Origin: Mycobacterium asiaticum
GTDB taxonomy: Bacteria; Actinomycetota; Actinomycetes; Mycobacteriales; Mycobacteriaceae
DNA length: 64,000 nt
Reading direction: 5' to 3'
Assembly: GCF_001673365.1 (NCBI RefSeq)
Contig: NZ_LZLS01000214.1
Location: forward strand, 50,612 to 114,611
Shown one piece after another: positions 27,118-35,055 of the stretch. Each line of letters starts with the position of its first letter. Position 1 is the first letter of the stretch. The position numbers were made by a program, and so were the translations under genes. The notes beneath the pieces were generated by a model, which worked only from the letters and a program-made list of their open reading frames with translations, ran no database searches and had not been told where the DNA came from.

Positions 27118-28071
27118 CTATTCGTGCAGCGCAACGCGCAGTGCGGCCAAACCGCGATCCATCGCCTGGGTGGCGGCGGGCACCACACCGGCGTACCCGA
27201 CATACCCGTGCACCAAGGTCTCGGCGTTGTGCACCTCTACCGGGACGCCGGCAGCTGCCAGCAACTCCCCGTAGCGGATGCCGTCGTCGCGCAGCGGGTC
27301 GTGACCAGCGACTGCGATGTAGGCCGGAGGCAGCCCCGAAAAGTCCTTCGCCCGCCCCGGTGCCATGCCTACCGGCGGGTTGGACATGTCGACTTCGCCT
27401 GCGTACCAACGGGAGAAGTCGGCGATCGCTTTGGCATCGAGGATCTGCGCGCGGGCATTCTCGGTGAACGACGGCAGCGTCGCATCCCACATCGTGGACG
27501 GGTACCACAACAGCTGGAAGGTAATCGGTGGCCCGCCTTCAGCGCGGGCCCGCTGCGCGGTCACCGCCGAGATGGTGCCGCCGGCCGAGTCTCCAGCGAC
27601 TGCTATGCGGGAGGTGTCGGCGCCGAGCTCTTCTGCGTGCTCGGCAACCCATCGCGTTGCCGCCCAGGCGTCCTCGACGGCGGCAGGGTAGGGATGCTCG
27701 GGTGCGAGTCGGTAGTCGACGGACACCACGATCGCGTCGGCGCCGACGGCGTGCTGGCGTGAAGTGCCGTCGTGGGTGTCCAGATCACCCGTCACGAATC
27801 CGCCGCCATGGAAGAACATCACCACCGGAGCCACGGATTCGGTTGGTGGCCAATAGATTCTGATAGGTATGGCACCGCCGGGACCGTCAATCGAGCGGTC
27901 TTCCACGCGCAGCTCGGGATGCAGCGGTCGGCGTGGCAGGTCGCGCAACCGCTGTCGCACCGCGTCGATGCCCTCGTCGGTGGATAGCCGAAACGGAACC
28001 GCATCCAGTACCTTCTGCAGGATGGGATCGACTCCGGGTTTCTCATCTGCGGTGTTGTCCAAACTGGGCAT
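27118..28071 (-). CDS. lipI: HSL-family carboxylesterase LipI (Rv1400c)
   Basis: This 317-residue alpha/beta hydrolase has the same motif order as NlhH: FHGGGFVTGD near residue 80, AVAGDSAGGTIS near 155, AGHDPLRDDG near 255 and VHGYVGY near 285. A short-chain carboxylesterase is expected. It ends 25 bases before nlhH and is most likely a tandem duplicate of it. Its start codon overlaps, on the opposite strand, the annotated start of the YhhN membrane protein gene. Confidence 0.92.
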   Translation of the reverse strand: MPSLDNTADEKPGVDPILQKVLDAVPFRLSTDEGIDAVRQRLRDLPRRPLHPELRVEDRSIDGPGGAIPIRIYWPPTESVAPVVMFFHGGGFVTGDLDTHDGTSRQHAVGADAIVVSVDYRLAPEHPYPAAVEDAWAATRWVAEHAEELGADTSRIAVAGDSAGGTISAVTAQRARAEGGPPITFQLLWYPSTMWDATLPSFTENARAQILDAKAIADFSRWYAGEVDMSNPPVGMAPGRAKDFSGLPPAYIAVAGHDPLRDDGIRYGELLAAAGVPVEVHNAETLVHGYVGYAGVVPAATQAMDRGLAALRVALHE

Positions 28072-28789
28072 GGAGGTACCGTACGCATCCCGTCTGTTGG
28101 TCGGCGGTTGGGTGGCCGCCTGCTGGGCGGGAATGGCCTATGGCATTTATCTGACGGTAATTGCCCTGCGCATGCCGCCGGGCAGCGAACTCACCGGGCA
28201 TTGGATCCTGCAGCCGCCGTTCAAGGCATCGATGGCGGTCCTGCTGGCCATCGCCGCGCTCGCGCATCCCATCGCGCGCGAACGGCGCTGGCTGGTGCCC
28301 GCGTTGCTGTTCTCGGCCGGCGGTGACTGGCTGCTGTCGATTCCGTGGTGGACGATGTCGTTCGTCCTTGGGTTGGGTTCATTCCTGCTGGCGCACATAT
28401 GTTTTCTCGGCGCGCTACTCCCGCACGCCGCGCCCTCGCGGGGCCGTGTCGCGGCCTGCGTCGCGATGGTGCTGGCGACCGGTTCGATGTTGATCTGGTT
28501 TTGGCCGCATCTTTCCAACGACAAGGAAAATCTGACCATCCCGGTGACCGTCTACATCATCGTGCTCAGTGCAATGGTGTGCGCGGCCCTGCTGGCCCGC
28601 CTGCCCACCATCTGGACCGCGGTGGGGGCGGTGTGTTTCGCGGCCTCGGATTCCATGATCGCGATCAGCCGTTTCATCCTGGGCAACGAGGCGCTGGCGG
28701 TACCGATCTGGTGGTCGTATGCCGCCGCGGAAATCCTGATCACGGCCGGGTTCTTCTTCGGCAGGCAAGATCGGGCCGCTGAGAGCTGA
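28070..28789 (+). CDS. YhhN/TMEM86-family membrane protein (Rv1401-like)
   Basis: This ~239-residue protein has about seven or eight predicted hydrophobic helices, and the small-residue pattern (SAGGDWLLSIPWW, ASDSMIAISRF) fits the YhhN/TMEM86 family. Animal members are lysoplasmalogenases; bacterial roles are unclear. The ATG at 28070 would overlap the lipI start on the other strand. The true start may lie a few codons later, for example a TTG or GTG in the segment LLVGGWV, so the N-terminus is uncertain. It corresponds to the position of Rv1401. Confidence 0.75.
   Translation: MEVPYASRLLVGGWVAACWAGMAYGIYLTVIALRMPPGSELTGHWILQPPFKASMAVLLAIAALAHPIARERRWLVPALLFSAGGDWLLSIPWWTMSFVLGLGSFLLAHICFLGALLPHAAPSRGRVAACVAMVLATGSMLIWFWPHLSNDKENLTIPVTVYIIVLSAMVCAALLARLPTIWTAVGAVCFAASDSMIAISRFILGNEALAVPIWWSYAAAEILITAGFFFGRQDRAAES
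28078..28083 (-). promoter_or_regulatory. -10 hexamer of a predicted leaderless promoter (lipI)
   Basis: TACGGT, within TGCGTACGGT, ends 6 bases before the lipI ATG at 28071. Confidence 0.5.
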
Positions 28790-28821
28790 CTGTCGGTAGC
28801 CTCAGCTACGGTGGACCCACT

Positions 28822-30873
28822 TTGACAAGAAAGACTGTGGGCAACAACGCATCTCGCGCATCCGACCGTGCGTCAGCCCGCACCTCTTCGGAGGTCGAAC
28901 CGATCGCGCGGGTGTTGCCGATGCTGTCGGTGCCGCACCTGGATCGTGAGTTCGACTATCTGGTGACACCGGAGCAGTCCGACGACGCCCAGCCGGGGGT
29001 GCGGGTGCGGGTGCGGTTCCACGGCCGGCTGGTCGACGCCTTTGTGCTGGAACGGCGCAACGACACCGATCACCAGGGCAAGCTCGGCTGGCTCGATCGC
29101 GTCGTCTCGGCCGAACCGGTGCTGACTCCGGAGATCCGCAGGCTGGTCGAAGCCGTCGCCGCCCGCTACGCCGGAACCCGACCGGACGTATTGCGGCTCG
29201 CTGTGCCGGCCCGGCACGCCCGAGTGGAGAAGGAACCCACCGCCCTGGCGGCGTTACCGGTCGTGGCGCCGGTGGATCTGGCCGGATGGGAGGTATACAG
29301 CCGCGGTGGGCAATTCCTGACCGCGCTGGCCGAGTCGCGTGCCGCCCGTGCGGTATGGCAGGTGCTGCCGGGGGAGCAGTGGGCCGAGCGGTTCGCGGAG
29401 GCGGCCGCGCAAACGGTCGCGACCGGACGCTCGGCGCTGGCGATCGTGCCTGATCAGCGCGATCTCGACGCGCTGCACCAAGCGACCGTCGGCCGAATCG
29501 ACGAGCACTGTGTGGTCGCACTCTCGGCCGGGTTGGGTCCTGCCGCGCGTTATCGGCGGTGGCTGGCCGCACTGCGGGGCAGTGCACGCGTGGTGATCGG
29601 CACCCGCAGCGCGGGGTTCGCGCCGGTCGCGGATCTGGGTCTGGTGCTGGTGTGGTCCGATGCCGATGACAGCCTCGCCGAACCGCGGGCGCCCTATCCG
29701 CACGCCCGGGAGGTGGCGATGCTGCGGGCGCACCAGGCGCGCTGCGCGGCGCTCATCGGCGGTTACTCGCGCACCGCCGAGGCTCAGGCGCTGATCAGCA
29801 GCGGGTGGGCCCACGACATCGTCGCGCCCCGCCCGGTGGTGCGTGCCCGCACACCGCGGGTGGTTGCGCTTGACGACACCGGCTACGCCGACGAACGCGA
29901 CCCGGCAGCACGTACCGCGCGGCTACCTTCGATCGCACTGCGCACCGCCCGATCGGCATTGGAGGCCGGAGCGCCGGTGCTGGTGCAGGTGCCGCGACGG
30001 GGATACGTGCCGTCGCTGGCCTGCGGACGTTGCCGGACCATCGCCCGATGCCGGCACTGCACGGGCCCGTTGGCGCTGGTCGAGCGAGGCGGGGGCGCGG
30101 CATGCCGCTGGTGTGGCCGGGTGGACCCGGCGCTGCGGTGTGCCCGCTGCGGTTCCGATTCTGTGCGTGCCGTGATCGTCGGGGCCCGACGCACCGCCGA
30201 AGAGTTGGGGCGCGCATTCCCCGGGACTCCGGTGGTGACCTCGGCCGGTGATGCGATCGTCGCGGAGGTTGCGGCCCGACCGGCGCTGGTTGTTGCCACT
30301 CCCGGCGCCGAGCCGAGCGCTGCGGGTGGGTACGGGGCGGCGCTGTTGCTGGATACCTGGGCGTTGCTGGGACGGCAGGACCTACGCGCGGCCGAGGACG
30401 CGCTGTGGCGCTGGATGAGCGCGGCCGCGCTGGTGCGATCACGAGGCGCGGACGGCCTGGGCGGCACAGTCACTATCGTCGCCGAATCTTCCCTTCCCAC
30501 AGTGCAATCGCTGATCCGCTGGGATCCGGTCGGGCACGCCGGTAGCGAGCTCGCCGCGCGGGCCGAAGTCGGGTTGCCACCGAGCGTGCATATCGCTGCC
30601 CTCGACGGCACTGCGGATGCTGTTGCGGCGCTGCTCGAGGAGGCGCGGCTACCCGAGGGTGCGGAGCTGCTCGGGCCGGTGGATCTGCCCGCGGGCGCGC
30701 GCCGCCCGGCGGGCATAGCCGGGGACGTCGCTGTTACCCGCATGCTGGTGCGGGTCGCCCGGGCAGATGGCCTGCAATTGGCGGCGGCGTTACGCGGCGC
30801 GGTCGGCGTGCTCAGCGCGCGCCAGACACACGAGCCGGTCCGGGTGCAGATCGACCCGCTGCATATCGGCTAG
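28822..30873 (+). CDS. priA: Primosomal protein N' PriA, ATPase-deficient actinobacterial type
   Basis: This 683-residue protein has the PriA N-terminal 3'-DNA-binding domain (VLPMLSVPHLDREFDYLVT), a helicase-like middle part and the zinc cluster CGRCRTIARCRHC...CRWCG...CARCG near residues 395-455. The Walker A motif of helicase PriA is missing: where GxTGSGKT is expected the sequence reads GRSALAIVPDQRDL. Mycobacterial PriA generally lacks this motif, so it may act as a DNA-binding replication-restart scaffold. The start may be the TTG at 28822 or the GTG at 28837. Confidence 0.88.
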   Translation: MTRKTVGNNASRASDRASARTSSEVEPIARVLPMLSVPHLDREFDYLVTPEQSDDAQPGVRVRVRFHGRLVDAFVLERRNDTDHQGKLGWLDRVVSAEPVLTPEIRRLVEAVAARYAGTRPDVLRLAVPARHARVEKEPTALAALPVVAPVDLAGWEVYSRGGQFLTALAESRAARAVWQVLPGEQWAERFAEAAAQTVATGRSALAIVPDQRDLDALHQATVGRIDEHCVVALSAGLGPAARYRRWLAALRGSARVVIGTRSAGFAPVADLGLVLVWSDADDSLAEPRAPYPHAREVAMLRAHQARCAALIGGYSRTAEAQALISSGWAHDIVAPRPVVRARTPRVVALDDTGYADERDPAARTARLPSIALRTARSALEAGAPVLVQVPRRGYVPSLACGRCRTIARCRHCTGPLALVERGGGAACRWCGRVDPALRCARCGSDSVRAVIVGARRTAEELGRAFPGTPVVTSAGDAIVAEVAARPALVVATPGAEPSAAGGYGAALLLDTWALLGRQDLRAAEDALWRWMSAAALVRSRGADGLGGTVTIVAESSLPTVQSLIRWDPVGHAGSELAARAEVGLPPSVHIAALDGTADAVAALLEEARLPEGAELLGPVDLPAGARRPAGIAGDVAVTRMLVRVARADGLQLAAALRGAVGVLSARQTHEPVRVQIDPLHIG

Positions 30874-30877
30874 AGGC

Positions 30878-32457
30878 CTACGCTTTCGAGCCCGGCTGTC
30901 CGGGCTGGCCATACAACGTTCCGCCGGTGCCGCCGCTGCCGGGTGTGACTTTAGAGTTTCCGCCGTTTCCGCCGTTGCCAATGTACTGGGCGTTGCCGCC
31001 ATTGCCACCAGTGTTGCCGACGCCTTGGGCAACACTTGACCCACCGGCACCGCCGTTTCCGATAATTCCGGCCATGCCTCCGTTACCGCCGTGGGACTTA
31101 CCGCCGCCGAACACGAGTTGAGACCCACCGGCGCCACCGTCACCCCAGAAGCTGCCGCCAGATCCTCCGTTGCCGCCGGTTCCTTGAGCTGTGGAGGCAT
31201 TGCCGCCTGCGCCGCCGGTGCCGAACCACCCGGCGTCGCCGCCCTTGCCGCCAACACCTAGGGCAGGCAACACAAAGGACCCACCGCTCGCGCTCCCACC
31301 GGCACCGCCGGCGCCCCACAACATCCCGCCGGTGCCGCCGGCGCCACCGTGCGCGCCAACATTGGCGAACGCTGCACCGCCGCCACCGCCAACGCCGAAC
31401 AGCCCGGCGTTGCCGCCGGTACCGCCCGTTGCGCCGGCGTTGCCTGTGCCGGTGTTGCCACCGTTCGCGGCGGTGCCTAAGAACAGCCCGGCGTTACCGC
31501 CATTGCCGCCGCCGCCGGCTGTCGTATCGGCGTTACCGCCGACCCCGCCCGCACCGCCGTTGCCAGTGAACAAGCCCGCATTACCGCCGGCTCCGCCGCC
31601 ACCGCCGTTACCTCCGCTGGTCAGGGCTGTGGTGGCTTTTCCGCCGTTCCCGCCCGCGCCGCCGTCCCCGAAGATCCCGGCGCTGCCGCCCGCGCCGCCG
31701 GAACCAGCATTGGCCAGGTTGTTGGCAAGATTGCCCCCGGTTGAGTCCCCGCCCGCGCCTCCGAACCCGCCTGGGCCGATCAGCCACGATCGGCCGCCGG
31801 CGCCGCCGTTGCCCGCTTCCAGACCGGGCGCCGATGTGGTCCCGCCGGTCCCGCCCGCGCCGCCCGCGCCGTACAGCCAACCGCCGGCACCGCCGGCGCC
31901 ACCGTTAGTGCCGGCCGCGGTGAGCCCGCCGGCCGCACCCGCGCCGCCGGCTCCGCCGTTGCCGATCAGTCCGGCGTCTCCGCCGTTACCGGCAAGTCCT
32001 CCGGCCGTTGTGGGGGAATAGCCGTTGCCGCCGTTGCCGGACAGCAGTCCGCCTGCACCGCCGTTCGGGCTGGTCGCGGTACCGTCGGCGCCGTTGCCTA
32101 TCAGCGGGCGACCCAGCAACGCCTGGGTGGGCGCGTTAATCAGCCCGAGCACATCGTCTTGCACCGTCTGAGCGGCGTTGGCAGCTTCGGCGCTCGCGTA
32201 AGAGTTTGCGCCGCCGAGCAGAATTCGCACGAACCGGTCGTGAAATTCCGCAGCCTGAGCGCTCAGCGCCTGGTAGCTCTGGCCGTGCAAACCGAACAAC
32301 GCCGCTATGGCAGCCGAAACCTCGTCGGCGCCGGCTGCGGCAACGGCGGTCGTCTGGCTGGCGATTGCGGTGCTGGCTTCGTTGATCGCTGTGCCGATCC
32401 CAGAGAGGTTCCGGCCGCGCTCATAACTGATTCAGGGTTAGCGATAACGTAAGACAT
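30878..32457 (-). pseudogene. PE_PGRS gene with a frameshift in the PE domain
   Basis: The ATG at 32457 follows a good AGGAGA and starts MSYVIANPESVMSAA, a typical PE opening. At about 32408-32417 one base appears to be missing, and the PE domain continues in another frame (NLSGIGTAINEASTAIASQTTAVAAAGADEVSAA, in parts), followed by FGLHGQSYQALSAQAAEFHDRF. A long Gly/Ala-rich PGRS region of GGAGG/NGG repeats runs to the stop next to priA. The first frame stops soon after the break. Without a frameshift correction no full-length protein is made. A sequencing error, or phase variation, could also explain it. There is no PE_PGRS next to priA in M. tuberculosis as I recall. Confidence 0.8.
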
Positions 32458-32565
32458 CGGTTTCTCCTAGCATCCCGGTGCTGGATCGGATCGTAGCGCC
32501 ACGGGCAGAGTTCGACTCGCGATTGGAAGAATGACGCGCTGAGAACGGGCCGAAGCCAAGGATGC

Positions 32566-32593
32566 GATGCCTAGAACAAGATGCCTAGGACAA
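32566..32593. repeat. Tandem 14-bp repeat in the promoter region of the MarR gene
   Basis: GATGCCTAGAACAA (32566-32579) is followed directly by GATGCCTAGGACAA (32580-32593), with one difference. It lies just upstream of the palindromic operator candidate and between the PE_PGRS and MarR promoters. Confidence 0.65.
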
Positions 32594-32601
32594 TATGTCT
32601 G

Positions 32602-32640
32602 TCAGAAACTGTAAATGCCGGGGGCTGTTACACTTTCTGA
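32602..32640 (+). promoter_or_regulatory. Candidate autoregulatory operator of the MarR regulator
   Basis: TCAGAAACTGTAA (32602-32614) and TTACACTTTCTGA (32628-32640) form an inverted repeat with 12 of 13 matches and a 13-base spacer. The right arm contains TACACT (32629-32634), a plausible -10, so a bound dimer would cover the promoter of the gene starting at 32671. Confidence 0.6.
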
Positions 32641-32670
32641 TCTAGCTGCCGAGCGAAAAAGGGGGCGTAG

Positions 32671-33156
32671 ATGGCACCAGAAAGTACGACGGCGGCCGAT
32701 GAATCGTTGGACATGATCACCGATGCGTTGCTCACCGCGTCTCGTTTGTTGATCGCCATCTCCGCTCACTCCATTGGCCAGGTTGACGACAGCATAACCA
32801 TTCCGCAATTTCGGACATTGGTAATCCTGTCGAATCGAGGCCCGATCAATCTCGCGACGCTGGCGACTCTGTTGGGAGTGCAACCGTCGGCAACCGGACG
32901 CATGGTCGACCGGCTGGTCGGGGCCGGACTGATCGATCGCCTGCCGCATCCGACGTCCCGGCGCGAGCTGCTTGCCGCGTTGACCAAGCGTGGCCGCGAG
33001 GTGGTCGCGAAGGTCATGGCAAACCGGCGGATAGAAATCGCCCGTATCGTCGGGCAAATGCCGGCGGCCGAACGTCAAGGGCTGGTCCGTGCGCTCACGG
33101 CGTTCACCGCCGCCGGCGGTGAGCCCGACGCACAGGTCGATGTCGACGAGATCTAG
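32671..33156 (+). CDS. MarR-family transcriptional regulator (Rv1404-like)
   Basis: This 161-residue winged-helix protein has the MarR layout: an N-terminal dimerisation helix, then TIPQFRTLVILSNRGPINLATLATLLGVQPSATGRMVDRLVGAGLIDR (in parts) for the HTH and LPHPTSRRELLAALTKRG for the wing. In M. tuberculosis, Rv1404 controls the adjacent methyltransferase genes in response to acid. Here only the Rv1405c-like methyltransferase remains, converging from the right. A strong palindrome upstream suggests autoregulation. Confidence 0.9.
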   Translation: MAPESTTAADESLDMITDALLTASRLLIAISAHSIGQVDDSITIPQFRTLVILSNRGPINLATLATLLGVQPSATGRMVDRLVGAGLIDRLPHPTSRRELLAALTKRGREVVAKVMANRRIEIARIVGQMPAAERQGLVRALTAFTAAGGEPDAQVDVDEI

Positions 33157-33173
33157 GCGCCGGGCTCTCGTCG

Positions 33174-33995
33174 TCACCGCTTATCGGCGGTGAGCAGCAG
33201 GTACTCCCACTCCATCACGCCGTCGATCAGGTATTCACCCGCGAGTTCGACCAGCTGCGTGTCGAGTTCGGCAGCCAAAACCTGGTTGGCACCGATGTTT
33301 TCGTAAGCCTCGATCGTCGGCCCGTAATTGTTCTTGAAGTAGTCGTGGACAGCTTGGGCGGTGTCGAACCGGGTCACGGACAGCAGCCCGCGGGACGCAT
33401 CGACGCGGGTGACGCGTTCGCCGAGCAGCCCGCCGATGTAATTCTCGCGCCCCCACAGCGCCGACGGCGGCAGGGACGCTGACAGGCTCGGCCGGTAGGG
33501 CCGGATGGCGGCCAGCATGCGGCCGAAGAATCCTTCGTGCGTCCAACTGATTAGCCCGATTGTTCCGCCGGGCCGGCACACCCGGACCAACTCGTCGGCC
33601 GCGAGTTGGTGCTCGGGGGCGAACATCACGCCGATCGCGGAGATCACCGTGTCGAACGTGTTGTCGCCAAACGGAAGTGCTTGAGCGTTGGCTTCCAGGT
33701 AGCTCAGCTTCAGATTTTCTTCGGCTGCGCGGGCCTGGGAACGTTCCAACAATTCCGGGGTGAGGTCCGTCGAGACGACGGTGGCGCCGGTCCTGGCGGC
33801 CGGAAGAGAGATATTGCCCGATCCGGCCGCAACATCGAGCACCCGAACGCCCGGTCCAATTCCGGCGGCAGCGACCAGAATCGGGCCGAGCGGGGCCATT
33901 ACCTCTTCGGCCATGAGGGCGTAATCGCCCAGGGCCCACATCGCCCGATGTGTGGCCGCCAGCGTGCAGTCCTGGATGGGTGTGCCGATTGTCAT
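33174..33995 (-). CDS. SAM-dependent methyltransferase (Rv1405c-like)
   Basis: This 273-residue class I methyltransferase has motif I VRVLDVAAGSGNISLPAA near residue 50, STDLTPELLERSQ, ANAQALPFGDNTFDTVISAIGVMF and a post-motif CRPGGTIGLISW, the pattern of the UbiE/COQ5 type. The substrate is unknown. The ATG at 33995 has AAGGAG 5 bases upstream and a promoter with an inverted repeat in its spacer. The M. tuberculosis relative is induced at acid pH and linked to the MarR regulator next door. Confidence 0.9.
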   Translation of the reverse strand: MTIGTPIQDCTLAATHRAMWALGDYALMAEEVMAPLGPILVAAAGIGPGVRVLDVAAGSGNISLPAARTGATVVSTDLTPELLERSQARAAEENLKLSYLEANAQALPFGDNTFDTVISAIGVMFAPEHQLAADELVRVCRPGGTIGLISWTHEGFFGRMLAAIRPYRPSLSASLPPSALWGRENYIGGLLGERVTRVDASRGLLSVTRFDTAQAVHDYFKNNYGPTIEAYENIGANQVLAAELDTQLVELAGEYLIDGVMEWEYLLLTADKR

Positions 33996-34022
33996 CGAAT
34001 CTCCTTCACGGTAAGGGCAAAC

Positions 34023-34053
34023 CATATACTCAGGACACAGTATGCATAGTCAA
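34023..34053 (-). promoter_or_regulatory. Promoter of the Rv1405c-like gene with spacer palindrome
   Basis: On the minus strand, TTGACT (34048-34053) and TATATG (34023-34028) are separated by 19 bases. GAGTAT as an alternative -10 would give 16. An inverted repeat ATACT/AGTAT (34026-34030 with 34039-34043) occupies the spacer, a position from which a repressor such as the MarR protein could block RNA polymerase. Confidence 0.45.
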
Positions 34054-34107
34054 CGTTATAGTTGGCTGTGAGTCTGGGAGCCTCACCGTCCAGTGAGTAG
34101 GTGTTCC

Positions 34108-34113
34108 TAGACT
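34108..34113 (+). promoter_or_regulatory. -10 hexamer of a predicted leaderless promoter (fmt)
   Basis: TAGACT ends 6 bases before the GTG at 34120, which supports that codon over the GTG at 34114 as the start. Confidence 0.5.
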
Positions 34114-34119
34114 GTGCCG

Positions 34120-35055
34120 GTGCGCCTCGTCTTCGCCGGCACCCCCGAACCCGCGCTTCCTTCGTTGCGCCGCCTGTTGGACTCATCGCGCCACGACGTC
34201 GTCGCGGTGCTGACCCGGCCCGACGCGGCCGCAGGTCGGCGAGGCAAGCCGGAGCCGTCGCCGGTGGCGCGCGAGGCGCTCGACCGCGGCATTGCGGTGC
34301 TGCGACCCGCCAAGCCGAACTCACCGCAGTTCGTCGCGGAACTGGCCGAGCTGGCGCCGGACTGCTGTGCGGTGGTGGCCTACGGAGCGCTGCTGGGCGA
34401 CGGGTTGCTCGCGGTTCCGCAGCACGGCTGGATCAACCTGCATTTCTCGTTACTGCCGGCCTGGCGTGGTGCGGCGCCGGTGCAGGCCGCCATCGCTGCC
34501 GGCGACACCATCACCGGAGCCACCACTTTTCAAATCGAACCCAGCCTGGACTCTGGCCCGGTCTACGGTGTCGTCACCGAGACCATCCGGCCCACCGACA
34601 CCGCGGGCGATTTGCTTGAACGGCTTGCGGTTTCGGGCGCGGCACTGTTGTCGACCACATTGGACGGCATCGCCGACCAAGTTCTCACGCCGCGACCGCA
34701 ACCGGCCGACGGCATCAGCCTGGCCCCGAAGATCACCGTCGAACAGGCCCGGGTGCGGTGGGACCTCCCGGCACAGGTGATAGAGCGGCGGATCCGCGCG
34801 GTCACCCCGAACCCCGGCGCCTGGACGCTGATCGGCGATCTGCGCGTCAAACTCGGTCCGGTACACCTCGGCGATGAAGAGGCGCCAAAGTCGGTGCCGC
34901 CCGGTGGCATTCACGTTGCCCGTAACAGTGTGTGGATTGGCACCGCGTCAAAGCCGTTGCGGCTGGGGCAGATTCAGCCGCCCGGCAAGAAGCTCATGAA
35001 TGCCGCCGACTGGGCCCGCGGCGCTCGGCTCGACCCCGCGATACGGGCGTCATGA
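34120..35055 (+). CDS. fmt: Methionyl-tRNA formyltransferase
   Basis: This 311-residue enzyme begins VRLVFAGTPEPALPSL and has the formyltransferase signature NLHFSLLPAWRGAAPVQ near residue 108 plus GATTFQIEPSLDSGP. It formylates initiator Met-tRNA with 10-formyl-THF. GTG at 34120 is chosen because homologues begin here and the -10 spacing fits a leaderless start. It overlaps rsmB by ATGA and heads a four-gene group. Confidence 0.95.
   Translation: MRLVFAGTPEPALPSLRRLLDSSRHDVVAVLTRPDAAAGRRGKPEPSPVAREALDRGIAVLRPAKPNSPQFVAELAELAPDCCAVVAYGALLGDGLLAVPQHGWINLHFSLLPAWRGAAPVQAAIAAGDTITGATTFQIEPSLDSGPVYGVVTETIRPTDTAGDLLERLAVSGAALLSTTLDGIADQVLTPRPQPADGISLAPKITVEQARVRWDLPAQVIERRIRAVTPNPGAWTLIGDLRVKLGPVHLGDEEAPKSVPPGGIHVARNSVWIGTASKPLRLGQIQPPGKKLMNAADWARGARLDPAIRAS

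Noticed and set aside
31191..32021. Plus-strand proline-rich ORF of 276 residues
   Set aside because: It is the mirror of the PGRS repeats on the minus strand; the PE opening, ribosome binding site and family match are all on the minus strand.
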